Shown here piece after piece: positions 47,177 to 55,294 of a DNA stretch of 64,000 nt. Position 1 is the first letter of the stretch; every line of letters starts with the position of its first letter. A program made the translations under genes and the position numbers. The DNA lies in contig NZ_QHKS01000011.1 in NCBI RefSeq assembly GCF_003353175.1, positions 212,663-276,662 on the forward strand, in the 5' to 3' direction. The DNA is from Paraburkholderia lacunae. Its GTDB lineage: Bacteria; Pseudomonadota; Gammaproteobacteria; Burkholderiales; Burkholderiaceae. The notes below the pieces were generated by a model that ran no database searches, was not told the origin of the DNA, and saw only the letters and a list, made by a program, of their open reading frames with translations.

Positions 47177-47761
47177 ATGGCTGCACTTCCCGATCACGAC
47201 GCCGCACTGACTGAGACCTGTCTCGAGAGCAGAACGGTCTATCAAGGGCCGTTCCTCACGGTCAAGTGCGATACCGTCCGCTTGCCGGACGGCAAGCACG
47301 CAACCCGCGAGTACGTTCAGCATCCGGGCGCGGTGATGGTGATTCCGCTGTTCGACGACGGCCGCGTGCTGATGGAAAGCCAGTACCGCTATCCGATGGG
47401 CAAGGTCATGGTGGAGTATCCAGCGGGCAAGCTCGATCCGAATGAAGGCGCGCTGGCATGCGCAAAGCGTGAGTTGCGGGAAGAAACCGGCTACACCGCG
47501 CGCGAATACGTCTATCTGACGCGCGTTCATCCGATCATTTCCTACTCGACCGAATTCATCGATATCTACCTCGCACGCGGTTTGACCGCCGGCGAGCGCA
47601 AACTCGACGACGGCGAGTTCCTCGAGCTGTTCACGGCCAGCGTTGCCGACGTGTCCGAATGGGTACGCACCGGCAAGATCACTGACGTAAAAACGATTAT
47701 CGGCACGTTCTGGTTGGAGAAGGTTTTGTCGGGGACTTGGCCGACTGCGGAGCCGCGATAG
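47177..47761 (+). CDS. NUDIX hydrolase (ADP-ribose pyrophosphatase type)
   Basis: This 194-residue protein has a perfect NUDIX box: G84, E90, then REL-REETG at 98-105. The surrounding sequence (MESQYRYPMGKVMVEYPAGKLDP) matches ADP-ribose diphosphatases, which hydrolyse ADP-ribose to AMP and ribose-5-phosphate. It is the last gene of the nuo transcript, 43 bases after DUF2818, ended by a strong terminator. The context links it to NAD turnover. Confidence 0.9.
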   Translation: MAALPDHDAALTETCLESRTVYQGPFLTVKCDTVRLPDGKHATREYVQHPGAVMVIPLFDDGRVLMESQYRYPMGKVMVEYPAGKLDPNEGALACAKRELREETGYTAREYVYLTRVHPIISYSTEFIDIYLARGLTAGERKLDDGEFLELFTASVADVSEWVRTGKITDVKTIIGTFWLEKVLSGTWPTAEPR

Positions 47762-47824
47762 CGCGCTCGGCGCTCAACCGTGCAGAGAGATAGGCGCGCG
47801 TCGCAGCAGTTCTGGAAAGTCCAT

Positions 47825-47863
47825 AAAAAGCCCCTGTTGGTCTGTGACCGACAGGGGCTTTTT
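47825..47863. terminator. Rho-independent terminator ending the nuo operon
   Basis: AAAAAGCCCCTGT and ACAGGGGCTTTTT pair perfectly. An inner GGTC / GACC extension gives a stem of about 18 bp with a TGT loop. Confidence 0.95.
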
Positions 47864-47997
47864 AGTTACGGGGGGAAGGTATCTAACCTGTGCGACCTTC
47901 GGCAACCCGCTGCGCAAAGGGTTAAAATCGCTCACACGTTCGATTTTTTGTGACGTTTGGTGTTAACGCGCCGCCCGTAAAAAATTGCGAACGACCG

Positions 47998-48025
47998 TTC
48001 ACAAATTTTCATTTTGCGCTAAACT
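47998..48025 (+). promoter_or_regulatory. Candidate promoter of the DUF1178 gene
   Basis: TTCACA, a 16-bp spacer and TAAACT match sigma-70 elements within an AT-rich block. The predicted start lies about 16 bases before the ATG. Confidence 0.5.
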
Positions 48026-48047
48026 GGCACGCAAGCCCTGATTCCAC

Positions 48048-48476
48048 ATGAAGGTCCTCGATTTACAGTGTCCGCATGGCCATCGGTTCGAAGGCTGGTT
48101 TGCTTCGGCTGATGACTTCGAATCGCAGCAGTCCCGCAAGCTCGTCGAATGTCCGATCTGCGGTGCGAACGAAGTAAGCCGTTTGCCGTCGGCGCCCCGG
48201 CTGAATCTGTCTGGCGCGACTGACACGAGAGTCCCAGCGGCGGACACAGGGGAAATGCAGGCGCGTGTCATGCGCGCACTGCGCGAGGTACTCGAAAAGA
48301 CCGAGAACGTGGGCGACCGCTTCGCCGAGGAAGCACGGCGCATTCACTACAACGAAGCGCCAGCGCGCAATATTCGCGGTGTCACGACACCGGAAGACGC
48401 GAGAGCCTTGGTCGAAGAAGGCATCGAAGTGATGCCGCTGCCGGTCCCGGCTGCACTGAAGGAACCGCTGCAATAG
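48048..48476 (+). CDS. DUF1178 family zinc-ribbon-like protein
   Basis: This 142-residue protein belongs to DUF1178. Near the N-terminus a Cys pair in QCPHGHRFEGWF and another in ECPICGANEVSR could bind zinc, giving a ribbon of about residues 8-43. A helical charged part follows, ending FAEEARRIHYNEAPARNIRG. Function unknown. It precedes the acyl-CoA dehydrogenases by 48 bases and may share their transcript. Confidence 0.87.
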   Translation: MKVLDLQCPHGHRFEGWFASADDFESQQSRKLVECPICGANEVSRLPSAPRLNLSGATDTRVPAADTGEMQARVMRALREVLEKTENVGDRFAEEARRIHYNEAPARNIRGVTTPEDARALVEEGIEVMPLPVPAALKEPLQ

Positions 48477-48524
48477 CGCGGTGGTTCACTGGCAGCGGGC
48501 GGCTGCGGCCAGGAGACCCTGCGC

Positions 48525-49721
48525 ATGAATCTGGACTATTCCCCCGCTGACGACGCGTTCCGCGCCGACATCCGCGCCTGGCTCGAAGCGAATCTGCCTC
48601 GCGAGCTGAGCGACAAAGTACTCAACCACAAACGTCTGAATCGCGACGACTTCGCAAGCTGGCACAAACTGCTCGGCACGCGCGGCTGGTCGGTGGTCGC
48701 CTGGCCGAAAGAATACGGCGGCCCGGGCTGGGACGCGACGCAACGACACATCTGGGACGAAGAGTGCGCACGTATCGGCGCGCCGTCCGTGTTGCCGTTC
48801 GGCGTTTCGATGGTGGCGCCCGTGCTGATGAAGTACGGCAACGAGGCGCAGAAGCGCCGCTATTTGCCACGCATTCTCGATGGTACAGACTGGTGGTGCC
48901 AGGGCTACTCGGAGCCGGGTTCCGGTTCCGATCTGGCGTCGCTGCGTACACGCGCCGAGCGCGCCGGCGATCATTACGTCGTCAACGGCCAGAAAACCTG
49001 GACCACGCTCGGCCAGTATGCCGACATGATGTTCTGCCTCGTGCGCACTGATAGCGGCGCGAAGAAGCAAGAGGGCATCTCGTTCCTGCTGATCGACATG
49101 AAAACGCCGGGCATCACCGTGCGTCCGATCATCACGCTCGACGAAGATCACGAAGTCAACGAAGTCTTTTTCGAAGACGTGAAGGTGCCGGTCGAAAATC
49201 TGGTGGGTGAAGAGAACCGCGGCTGGACCTACGCGAAGTATCTGCTCGGGCACGAGCGCACCGGTATTGCCCGCGTCGGCCAGTCCAAGCGCGAACTCGT
49301 ATTTCTGAAGCGCCTCGCGCTCGACCAGAGGAAGAACGGCAAGCCGCTTCTGCATGATCCCGTGTTCGCTGCAAAAGTCGCGAGCCTGGAGATCGAGCTG
49401 ATGGCGCTCGAAGTCACCGTGCAACGCGTCGTCGCCAATGAAACGGGTGGACGCGGACCGGGACCGGAGGCATCGATGCTCAAGATCAAGGGCACGGAAG
49501 TGCAGCAAGGTCTGACCGAATTGATGTTCGAGGCGATCGGCCCGCTCGCCGCACCGTTCGATGTGCCGTTCCTCGAAGGCGAACACGAACACAGCGTAGC
49601 CGGTGACGATGACGCCGCGCCGCTGGCCGCGTACTACTTCAACTTCCGCAAAACGTCGATATACGGCGGCTCGAACGAAATTCAAAAGAACATCATCGCG
49701 CAGATGATTCTCGGACTTTGA
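48525..49721 (+). CDS. Acyl-CoA dehydrogenase, PimC-like large subunit
   Basis: This 398-residue FAD enzyme introduces a 2,3-double bond into acyl-CoAs. The FAD/substrate motif YSEPGSGSDL is at 128-137 and the C-terminal helix ends with YGGSNEIQ. Most acyl-CoA dehydrogenases have the catalytic Glu in the YEGT position; this protein has Gly (about G381). A partner dehydrogenase gene follows 10 bases later. The pair resembles PimC/PimD of Rhodopseudomonas and the paired FadE proteins of mycobacteria, which work as mixed tetramers. Substrate unknown. Confidence 0.88.
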   Translation: MNLDYSPADDAFRADIRAWLEANLPRELSDKVLNHKRLNRDDFASWHKLLGTRGWSVVAWPKEYGGPGWDATQRHIWDEECARIGAPSVLPFGVSMVAPVLMKYGNEAQKRRYLPRILDGTDWWCQGYSEPGSGSDLASLRTRAERAGDHYVVNGQKTWTTLGQYADMMFCLVRTDSGAKKQEGISFLLIDMKTPGITVRPIITLDEDHEVNEVFFEDVKVPVENLVGEENRGWTYAKYLLGHERTGIARVGQSKRELVFLKRLALDQRKNGKPLLHDPVFAAKVASLEIELMALEVTVQRVVANETGGRGPGPEASMLKIKGTEVQQGLTELMFEAIGPLAAPFDVPFLEGEHEHSVAGDDDAAPLAAYYFNFRKTSIYGGSNEIQKNIIAQMILGL

Positions 49722-49731
49722 GGGGCGGCGC

Positions 49732-50859
49732 ATGGACTTCACTTTCAACGACGAACAGCAGCAATTCGCGGATGCACTGCGCCGCTATCTGGACAAGAGC
49801 TATGGGTTCGAGGCGCGTCAGGCGATCGTGCAATCGGAAGCTGGCGTGTCGGCTGCACATTGGTCGGCCTTCACGGAACTCGGCCTGACGGCGTTGCCGG
49901 TGCCGGAAGCTCATGGCGGCTTCAATGGCAGCGCGATCGACATGCTGGTGGTCATGCAGGAGTTGGGGCGCGCGCTGGTGGTCGAGCCGTATTGGGCGAC
50001 CGCCGTGGGCATTGAAGCATTGCGGCTGGCCGGCACGGCGCAGGGCGAGGACGCATCTCTGCTCGAAAGCGCGGCGCAGGGCGACATCAAGCTGGCGGTG
50101 GCATTTCACGAACCGCGCGCCCGTTACGATCTGTTCGAGGTTCAGACCACCGCGAGCGGGCAAGACGAGCAGCAGACGTTGAGCGGCACGAAGTCGATTG
50201 TGCTGCATGGCGCGCAAGCTGACTACTGGATCGTGCCGGCCCGGCTGAACGGCGAGATCGCGCTCTTCGTCGTCGCGCGCGATGCGGCCGGCGTCAAAGT
50301 AACCGACTATCGCACGATCGACGGTCAACGTGCCGCCACCCTCGAGTTCCACGGTACACCGGCACGCCGGCTCGCCGGCCGACACGCCGGCGCGGCGGCA
50401 CTCGAGCACATCGCGGATTACGGCACGGTACTGCTGTGCGCAGAGGCCGTTGGCGCGCTCGACGCACTGAATCACGCCACGGTCGAGTACACCAGGACGC
50501 GCCAGCAATTCGGCCAGCCGATCGCGCGGTTTCAGGCGTTGCAGCATCGCATGGTCGAGATGCTGATTCACGCCGAGCAGGCTCGTTCAGTGACTTACCT
50601 GGCAGCCGTGCGCTACAGCAGCGAAGAGGCGGACCAGCGCCGTCGCGCTGTGTCCGCTGCGAAGGCGCGGGTCGGCCAGGCCGCGCGTTTCGTCGGCCAG
50701 CAGGCGGTGCAGTTGCACGGCGGCATGGGCGTCACGAACGAAGTGGCCGCGGCGCATCTGTTCAAACGCCTTTCGATCATCGAGACAACCTTGGGCGATG
50801 TCGATCACCATCTCGCGCGCTTCGCTGCGTTGCCGGGGTTTGCCACCGCCGAAGCCTGA
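49732..50859 (+). CDS. Acyl-CoA dehydrogenase, PimD-like small subunit
   Basis: This 375-residue acyl-CoA dehydrogenase is more diverged than its neighbour. The usual FAD motif in the middle is degraded (AVAFHEPRARYDL). The FAD-binding C-terminal QLHGGMGVTNE is intact. A Glu lies at residue 351 (IIETTLGD), aligning by eye with the catalytic Glu that the preceding protein lacks. This suggests an obligate mixed complex of the two, an inference. A MaoC gene follows after 36 bases. Confidence 0.86.
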   Translation: MDFTFNDEQQQFADALRRYLDKSYGFEARQAIVQSEAGVSAAHWSAFTELGLTALPVPEAHGGFNGSAIDMLVVMQELGRALVVEPYWATAVGIEALRLAGTAQGEDASLLESAAQGDIKLAVAFHEPRARYDLFEVQTTASGQDEQQTLSGTKSIVLHGAQADYWIVPARLNGEIALFVVARDAAGVKVTDYRTIDGQRAATLEFHGTPARRLAGRHAGAAALEHIADYGTVLLCAEAVGALDALNHATVEYTRTRQQFGQPIARFQALQHRMVEMLIHAEQARSVTYLAAVRYSSEEADQRRRAVSAAKARVGQAARFVGQQAVQLHGGMGVTNEVAAAHLFKRLSIIETTLGDVDHHLARFAALPGFATAEA

Positions 50860-50895
50860 TTGGCCAGTTGGGTCGAACAAATAAGAGGTGCGAAG

Positions 50896-51354
50896 ATGGG
50901 TTTGAGTTTTGAGGACATGGTGGTCGGTACGACTACCGAAATCGGCAAGCATACGTTCACGCGTGAAGAGATCGTTGCGTTTGCGCAGCAGTTCGATCCC
51001 CAGCCGTTTCACGTCGATGAGGCGGCAGCCGCCGAGTCGCCGTTCAGCGGGCTGATCGCAAGCGGCTGGCACACCTGTTCGGTCATGATGGGGATGCTGG
51101 TGCGCAACACGATCGCCGGCTCCACATCGATGGGTTCGCCAGGTATCGACGAGATTCGCTGGTTGAAACCGGTCCGCGTCGGCGACACGATCACGATGAC
51201 GAACGCCGTGCTCGACAAGCGTGTTTCGGCGAGCAAGCCGGATCGCGGCATCGTATCGACGCAGTGGGAAGGCATCAATCAGCATGGCGAAACGGTGATT
51301 ATCGTGCGCTCGAAGGGGCTCTTCGGGTTGCGTAATCCGGGAGCCGAGTCATGA
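50896..51354 (+). CDS. MaoC family hydratase
   Basis: This 152-residue hotdog-fold protein of the MaoC / R-specific enoyl-CoA hydratase family has FDPQPFHVDEAAAAESPF, in which D34 and H39 are in the places of the catalytic Asp-His pair. LIASGWHTCSV follows. The start ATG 50896 has AGAGGTG upstream; the TTG at 50860 is less likely. The stop overlaps the next gene as ATGA, so the two MaoC proteins are probably made together. Confidence 0.88.
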   Translation: MGLSFEDMVVGTTTEIGKHTFTREEIVAFAQQFDPQPFHVDEAAAAESPFSGLIASGWHTCSVMMGMLVRNTIAGSTSMGSPGIDEIRWLKPVRVGDTITMTNAVLDKRVSASKPDRGIVSTQWEGINQHGETVIIVRSKGLFGLRNPGAES

Positions 51355-51827
51355 CGGGCAGCGCGGCGCCTGCCGCTACGTTCGACGATGCACAGGCGTT
51401 GCGCGCGCTGGTAGGCGCGCAACCGCTCGTGAGCGAGTGGCTGACGGTCGATCAGCCGAGCGTCGATCGTTTCGCCGAGGCTACCGGCGATCACCAGTGG
51501 ATTCACGTTGACCCAGAGCGGGCGCGGCGTGAGTCGCCCTTCGGCGGCCCGATCGCGCATGGCTTCATGACGTTGTCGCTGATTCCGGCGCTGCTGGGAA
51601 AGACGGTGGCGCTCAAGCAGCGTATGGGTGTCAATTACGGATTGAACCGCGTGCGGTTCACGTCGCCGGTGCTGGTGGGCTCGCAACTGCGTGCCAGGTT
51701 CGCGGTGGAGTCCGTCGAAGATGTCGACAACGCAGGCGTTCAGGTCGCGTGGAATGTGACGCTCGAACTGCAGGGCAGTGAGCGGCCGGTGTGTGTCGCG
51801 GAGTTCATCACGCGGCACTACTTCTAG
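51351..51827 (+). CDS. MaoC family hydratase (second)
   Basis: This 158-residue hotdog protein has the full hydratase motif TGDHQWIHVDPERA, with D47 and H52, and GPIAHGFMTLSLIP. It closely matches R-specific enoyl-CoA hydratases. It is the last gene of the plus-strand acyl-CoA module. With the gene before it, it could act as a mixed dimer on the product of the two dehydrogenases; single homodimers are the alternative. Confidence 0.9.
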   Translation: MTGSAAPAATFDDAQALRALVGAQPLVSEWLTVDQPSVDRFAEATGDHQWIHVDPERARRESPFGGPIAHGFMTLSLIPALLGKTVALKQRMGVNYGLNRVRFTSPVLVGSQLRARFAVESVEDVDNAGVQVAWNVTLELQGSERPVCVAEFITRHYF

Positions 51828-51851
51828 CGGTTCAGCGCGTGCAAGCCGGAC

Positions 51852-51892
51852 AAAAAAGCGCGAGCGGCATGAATGCCGGCTCGCGCTTTTTT
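51852..51892. terminator. Bidirectional terminator between convergent genes
   Basis: AAAAAAGCGCGAGC and GCTCGCGCTTTTTT pair over 14 bp. An inner GGCA / TGCC extension and one bulged G sit below a TGAA loop. It serves both the MaoC gene and the GST gene on the opposite strand. Confidence 0.95.
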
Positions 51893-51915
51893 GCTGCTGA
51901 TACCGCAAAATCGCT

Positions 51916-52617
51916 TCAATGTTTCGCGTATTGCGTCGCGCCGAACAGCATCTCTTTGGCCCTGTCGTCCATGAGCGGCTTGCGTGCCGACGCCAACACG
52001 TCGACGCCACGCACCACCGCGGGACGTACGGCAATTTCCTCGTGCCAACGCTTCACGTTCGGAAACGCATCGAGGTCGACGCCCTGGTTCTGCCACGAGC
52101 GTGTCCAGGGAAACGCAGCGATATCGGCGATCGTGTAGTCGTTGCCGGCGAGATATTGCGTCTTGCCGAGTTGTGTATCCATGACGCCGTACAGGCGCCG
52201 CGTCTCGTTCGTGTAGCGATTGATCGCGTATTCGATCGGCTCCGGCGCGTAGACGCGGAAATGATGCGTTTGCCCGAGCATCGGCCCCAGGCCGCCCATC
52301 TGGAACATCAGCCATTGCAGTGTTGCATAGCGCGAAGCCGGGTCGGAGGGCAGGAGCTTGCCGGTTTTTTCGGCCAGGTAGATCAGAATCGCTCCCGATT
52401 CGAACAGTGCGAACGGCTTGCCGTCGGCGCGCTTCGGGCCGTCGGAATCGACGATCGCCGGAATCTTGTTGTTCGGGCTGATGTCGAGGAATTCGGGTTT
52501 GAACTGGTCGCCGGCGCCAATGTTCACGCCGTGCACGGCGTACGCGAGGCCCGTTTCCTCGAGCATGATGTGAACTTTGTGGCCGTTCGGGGTTGCCCAG
52601 CTGTAGACGTCGATCAT
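51916..52617 (-). CDS. Glutathione S-transferase, YfcG/YghU (Nu) type
   Basis: This 233-residue glutathione-dependent enzyme has an N-terminal thioredoxin-like domain (IDVYSWATPNGHKVHIMLEE, then NNKIPAIVD and FESGAILIYL). The helical C-terminal domain has QMGGLGPMLGQTHHF. The Nu type acts as a disulfide-bond reductase. Thr9 and Asn11 would be the glutathione-contacting residues rather than a Cys or Tyr. It is a single gene. Confidence 0.9.
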   Translation of the reverse strand: MIDVYSWATPNGHKVHIMLEETGLAYAVHGVNIGAGDQFKPEFLDISPNNKIPAIVDSDGPKRADGKPFALFESGAILIYLAEKTGKLLPSDPASRYATLQWLMFQMGGLGPMLGQTHHFRVYAPEPIEYAINRYTNETRRLYGVMDTQLGKTQYLAGNDYTIADIAAFPWTRSWQNQGVDLDAFPNVKRWHEEIAVRPAVVRGVDVLASARKPLMDDRAKEMLFGATQYAKH

Positions 52618-52746
52618 CGAGACTCCTTTGTTTCGTGAAAGCGGCGCCGCAAAGGACGCCGCAACTGGCGAAAATTAGAGCACAGATCGAACGATGCTGC
52701 TGGCGACGGCGTCGCGCGCGAACTCAAGCGCGCGGCGCCGGAATCA

Positions 52747-52830
52747 GCCTCGAATCCAGCCTCGAATCCAGCCTCGAATCCAGCCTCGAATCCAGCCTCG
52801 AATCCAACCTCGAATCCAACCTCGAATCCA
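52747..52830. repeat. 12-bp tandem repeat, seven copies
   Basis: Five exact copies of GCCTCGAATCCA are followed by two of ACCTCGAATCCA. It lies in the 228-bp gap between the GST start and the acyl-CoA dehydrogenase end. All three frames on one strand stay open through it, giving LESS or FEAG repeats, but no start or ribosome binding site supports a protein. Confidence 0.92.
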
Positions 52831-52845
52831 AACCCGGATTCAACC

Positions 52846-54105
52846 TCACACCCGCGTAAACGGCATCTCCACGCGAGCCGCCGCGCTCGCATCCATATAG
52901 CGCGCAAGTTCAAGTTTCGCGATGGCGTTGCGGTGCACTTCGTCGGGACCGTCGGCGAAGCGCAGCGTCCGTGCGGACGCATAGGCGTAGGCCAGCGGGA
53001 AATCATCGCTGACCCCGCCGCCGCCGTGCGCCTGGATCGCCCAGTCGATCACCTGGCACGCCATGTTCGGCGCGACCACCTTGATCATCGCGATCTCGCC
53101 GCGCGCGCCCTTGTTGCCGACCGTGTCCATCATGTACGCGGTCTTCAGTGTCAGAAGGCGCGCCTGCTCGATCATGCAGCGCGCTTCGGCCATGCGCTCC
53201 TGCGTGACGCCCTGCGCGGCGACCGGCTTGCCGAACGCGACGCGCTGCATCGAGCGTTTCACCATCAGTTCGAGCGCGCGCTCGGCGAGCCCGATCAAGC
53301 GCATGCAGTGGTGAATCCGTCCCGGTCCGAGGCGACCTTGCGCGATCTCAAAGCCGCGTCCTTCGCCGAGCAGCATGTTGGCCGCCGGCACCCGCACGTT
53401 CTGAAGCGTGATTTCCATGTGACCGTGCGGCGCGTCGTCGTAGCCGAATACGTTGAGAGGGCGGTGCACGGTGATGCCGGTGGCATCGGCCGGCACCAGA
53501 ATCATCGACTGCTGTTGATGGCGCGGTGCTTCGGGATCGGTCTTGCCCATCACGATATAGATCTTGCAGCGCGGATCGCCCGCGCCGGACGACCACCACT
53601 TGTGGCCGTTGATCACATAGGAGTCGCCATCGCGCACGATGCTCGTCTGGATATTGGTCGCATCCGATGACGCCACTTCCGGCTCGGTCATCAGAAACGC
53701 CGAACGGATCTGGCCTTGCAGCAGCGGTTCGAGCCACTCGCGCTTGTTGTCTTCGCTGCCGTAGCGCTCGATCGTTTCCATGTTGCCGGTGTCGGGCGCA
53801 TTGCAGTTGAACACTTCCGGCGCCCAGGGCACGCGGCCCATGATCTCGCACAGCGGCGCATATTCGAGATTCGTCAGACCGGCGCCGCGCACGGATTCAG
53901 GCAGAAACAGATTCCACAAGCCGGCGTCGCGCGCCTTCAGTTTCAGTTGCTCGATGAGCTCGGTCGGCAGCCATGCGTTGCCGTTCTGGCGATTGCGTGC
54001 GATCTCGGCGTAGAACGCCTGCTCGTTCGGATAAATGTGCTCGTCGAAGAAGGCGAGCAGTTTCTCGCGCAGTGCCTGAACCTTCGGGGTGTAGTCGAAA
54101 TTCAT
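52846..54105 (-). CDS. ACAD10/ACAD11-like acyl-CoA dehydrogenase
   Basis: This 419-residue flavoprotein has acyl-CoA dehydrogenase fold. FLMTEPEVASSDATN is at about 137-151 and GHKWWSSGAGDP follows. The C-terminal signature ADGPDEVH at 384-391 is the one found in the dehydrogenase half of animal ACAD10 and ACAD11, replacing the usual YEGT catalytic segment. In those proteins, and in LvaC of the Pseudomonas levulinate pathway, the enzyme acts on 4-phosphoacyl-CoA and expels phosphate. The kinase gene sits immediately upstream. ATG 54105 gives the family N-terminus (NFDYTPKVQALREKL). Confidence 0.9.
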   Translation of the reverse strand: MNFDYTPKVQALREKLLAFFDEHIYPNEQAFYAEIARNRQNGNAWLPTELIEQLKLKARDAGLWNLFLPESVRGAGLTNLEYAPLCEIMGRVPWAPEVFNCNAPDTGNMETIERYGSEDNKREWLEPLLQGQIRSAFLMTEPEVASSDATNIQTSIVRDGDSYVINGHKWWSSGAGDPRCKIYIVMGKTDPEAPRHQQQSMILVPADATGITVHRPLNVFGYDDAPHGHMEITLQNVRVPAANMLLGEGRGFEIAQGRLGPGRIHHCMRLIGLAERALELMVKRSMQRVAFGKPVAAQGVTQERMAEARCMIEQARLLTLKTAYMMDTVGNKGARGEIAMIKVVAPNMACQVIDWAIQAHGGGGVSDDFPLAYAYASARTLRFADGPDEVHRNAIAKLELARYMDASAAARVEMPFTRV

Positions 54106-54167
54106 GTATGACCTCGCGGATGACGAATGACGTTTGATCGTTAGCGCAAGCCGGTACGCCGAGTCGG

Positions 54168-55274
54168 CTAGCTCACCTTCTGTGCGTAGCGCCACGCGAG
54201 TTCCGCCATCGGCCTGGCGCGGCGGCCGGCGTCGAGTGCCTGCGCACTGGCTGCCGTGCCGTCGACGACGCGTTTCATGATCCCTTGCAGGATCGCGGCG
54301 ATGCGGAACATGTTGTACGCCAGGTAGAAATTCCAGTCGCCGTGAATCTCGAAGCCGGTGCGTTTGCAATAGCGCTCCACATACTGCGCTTCGTCGGGAA
54401 TGCCGAGCGCTGCCCAGTCGAGACCCGCAATGCCGCGAAATTGGCCCGGATCGACATGCCACGCCATGCAGTGATAGGCGAAGTCGGCGAGCGGATCGCC
54501 GAGCGTCGACAGTTCCCAGTCGAGCACGGCGAGCACGCGCGGTTCGTGCGGGTGAAAGATCAGATTGTCGAGCCGGTAATCGCCATGCACGACCGAGGTG
54601 CGCTCGCTCGTTTCGGCCGGAATATGCTGCGGCAGCCATTCGATCAGGCGCTGCATCGCGTCGATCGGTTCGGTTTCGGACGCGATGTACTGTTTGCTCC
54701 AGCGGCCGATCTGGCGCGCGAAGTAGTTACCCGGTTTGCCGTAGTCCGCAAGGCCGGCTGCCGCGACATCGACGCTATGCAGCGCGGCGATCACGCGATT
54801 CATCTCGTCGTAGATGGCCGCGCGCTCAAGCGGCGTCATGCCGGGCAAAGATTGATCCCACAACACGCGGCCTTCAACGAACTCCATGACATAAAACGCG
54901 CGGCCGATTACGCTTTCGTCCTCGCACAGGGCAAGCATCTTCGCGACCGGCACGTCGGTGCCGGCTAGCGCATGCATCACGCGGTATTCGCGCTCGATGG
55001 CGTGCGCAGACGGCAGCAGCTTTGCAGCCGGCCCTGGCTTGGCGCGCATGACATACGAACGCGACGGCGTAATCAGTTTGAATGTGGGATTCGACTGACC
55101 ACCGGCGAATTGCTCGAGCGTGAGCGGCCCTGAAAACCCGCCGACATGCTGGGACAGCCACGCGGCGAGCGCATCGCTGTCGAAGCGTTGCCGCTCGTTG
55201 ACCGGACGCGTGCCCTCGAAGGCCGAATAATCCGCTTGGTGTTCTGGTTCGCCAGTCTGTGTGGCTCGCACCAT
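54168..55274 (-). CDS. APH-type kinase, ACAD10/11 N-terminal-like (possible 4-hydroxyacyl-CoA kinase)
   Basis: This 368-residue protein has the aminoglycoside phosphotransferase fold. The nucleotide loop is FAGGQSNPTFKL (57-68), the likely ATP-binding Lys is in YVMRAKPG (K79), the catalytic loop is HGDYRLDN (230-237) and the metal-binding Asp is in LDWELSTLGDP (D252). Despite the family name, this subgroup is not linked to antibiotic resistance. It matches the kinase half of ACAD10/11 and LvaA, which phosphorylate the 4-hydroxyl of 4-hydroxyacyl-CoA. It lies 62 bases upstream of the dehydrogenase. The substrate is inferred. Confidence 0.85.
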   Translation of the reverse strand: MVRATQTGEPEHQADYSAFEGTRPVNERQRFDSDALAAWLSQHVGGFSGPLTLEQFAGGQSNPTFKLITPSRSYVMRAKPGPAAKLLPSAHAIEREYRVMHALAGTDVPVAKMLALCEDESVIGRAFYVMEFVEGRVLWDQSLPGMTPLERAAIYDEMNRVIAALHSVDVAAAGLADYGKPGNYFARQIGRWSKQYIASETEPIDAMQRLIEWLPQHIPAETSERTSVVHGDYRLDNLIFHPHEPRVLAVLDWELSTLGDPLADFAYHCMAWHVDPGQFRGIAGLDWAALGIPDEAQYVERYCKRTGFEIHGDWNFYLAYNMFRIAAILQGIMKRVVDGTAASAQALDAGRRARPMAELAWRYAQKVS

Positions 55275-55294
55275 GTGTCTCCTCCAGTTCGGTT

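Noticed and set aside
52747..52830. CRISPR array
   Set aside because: Repeats are 12 bp with no spacers and no cas genes nearby.
52593..53006. Open frames giving LESS or FEAG repeats through the 12-bp array
   Set aside because: Product of the tandem repeat; no ribosome binding site, and one overlaps the real acyl-CoA dehydrogenase gene.
54168..55274. Aminoglycoside resistance gene
   Set aside because: The APH fold is present, but the context and the ACAD10/11-type neighbour show a metabolic kinase.
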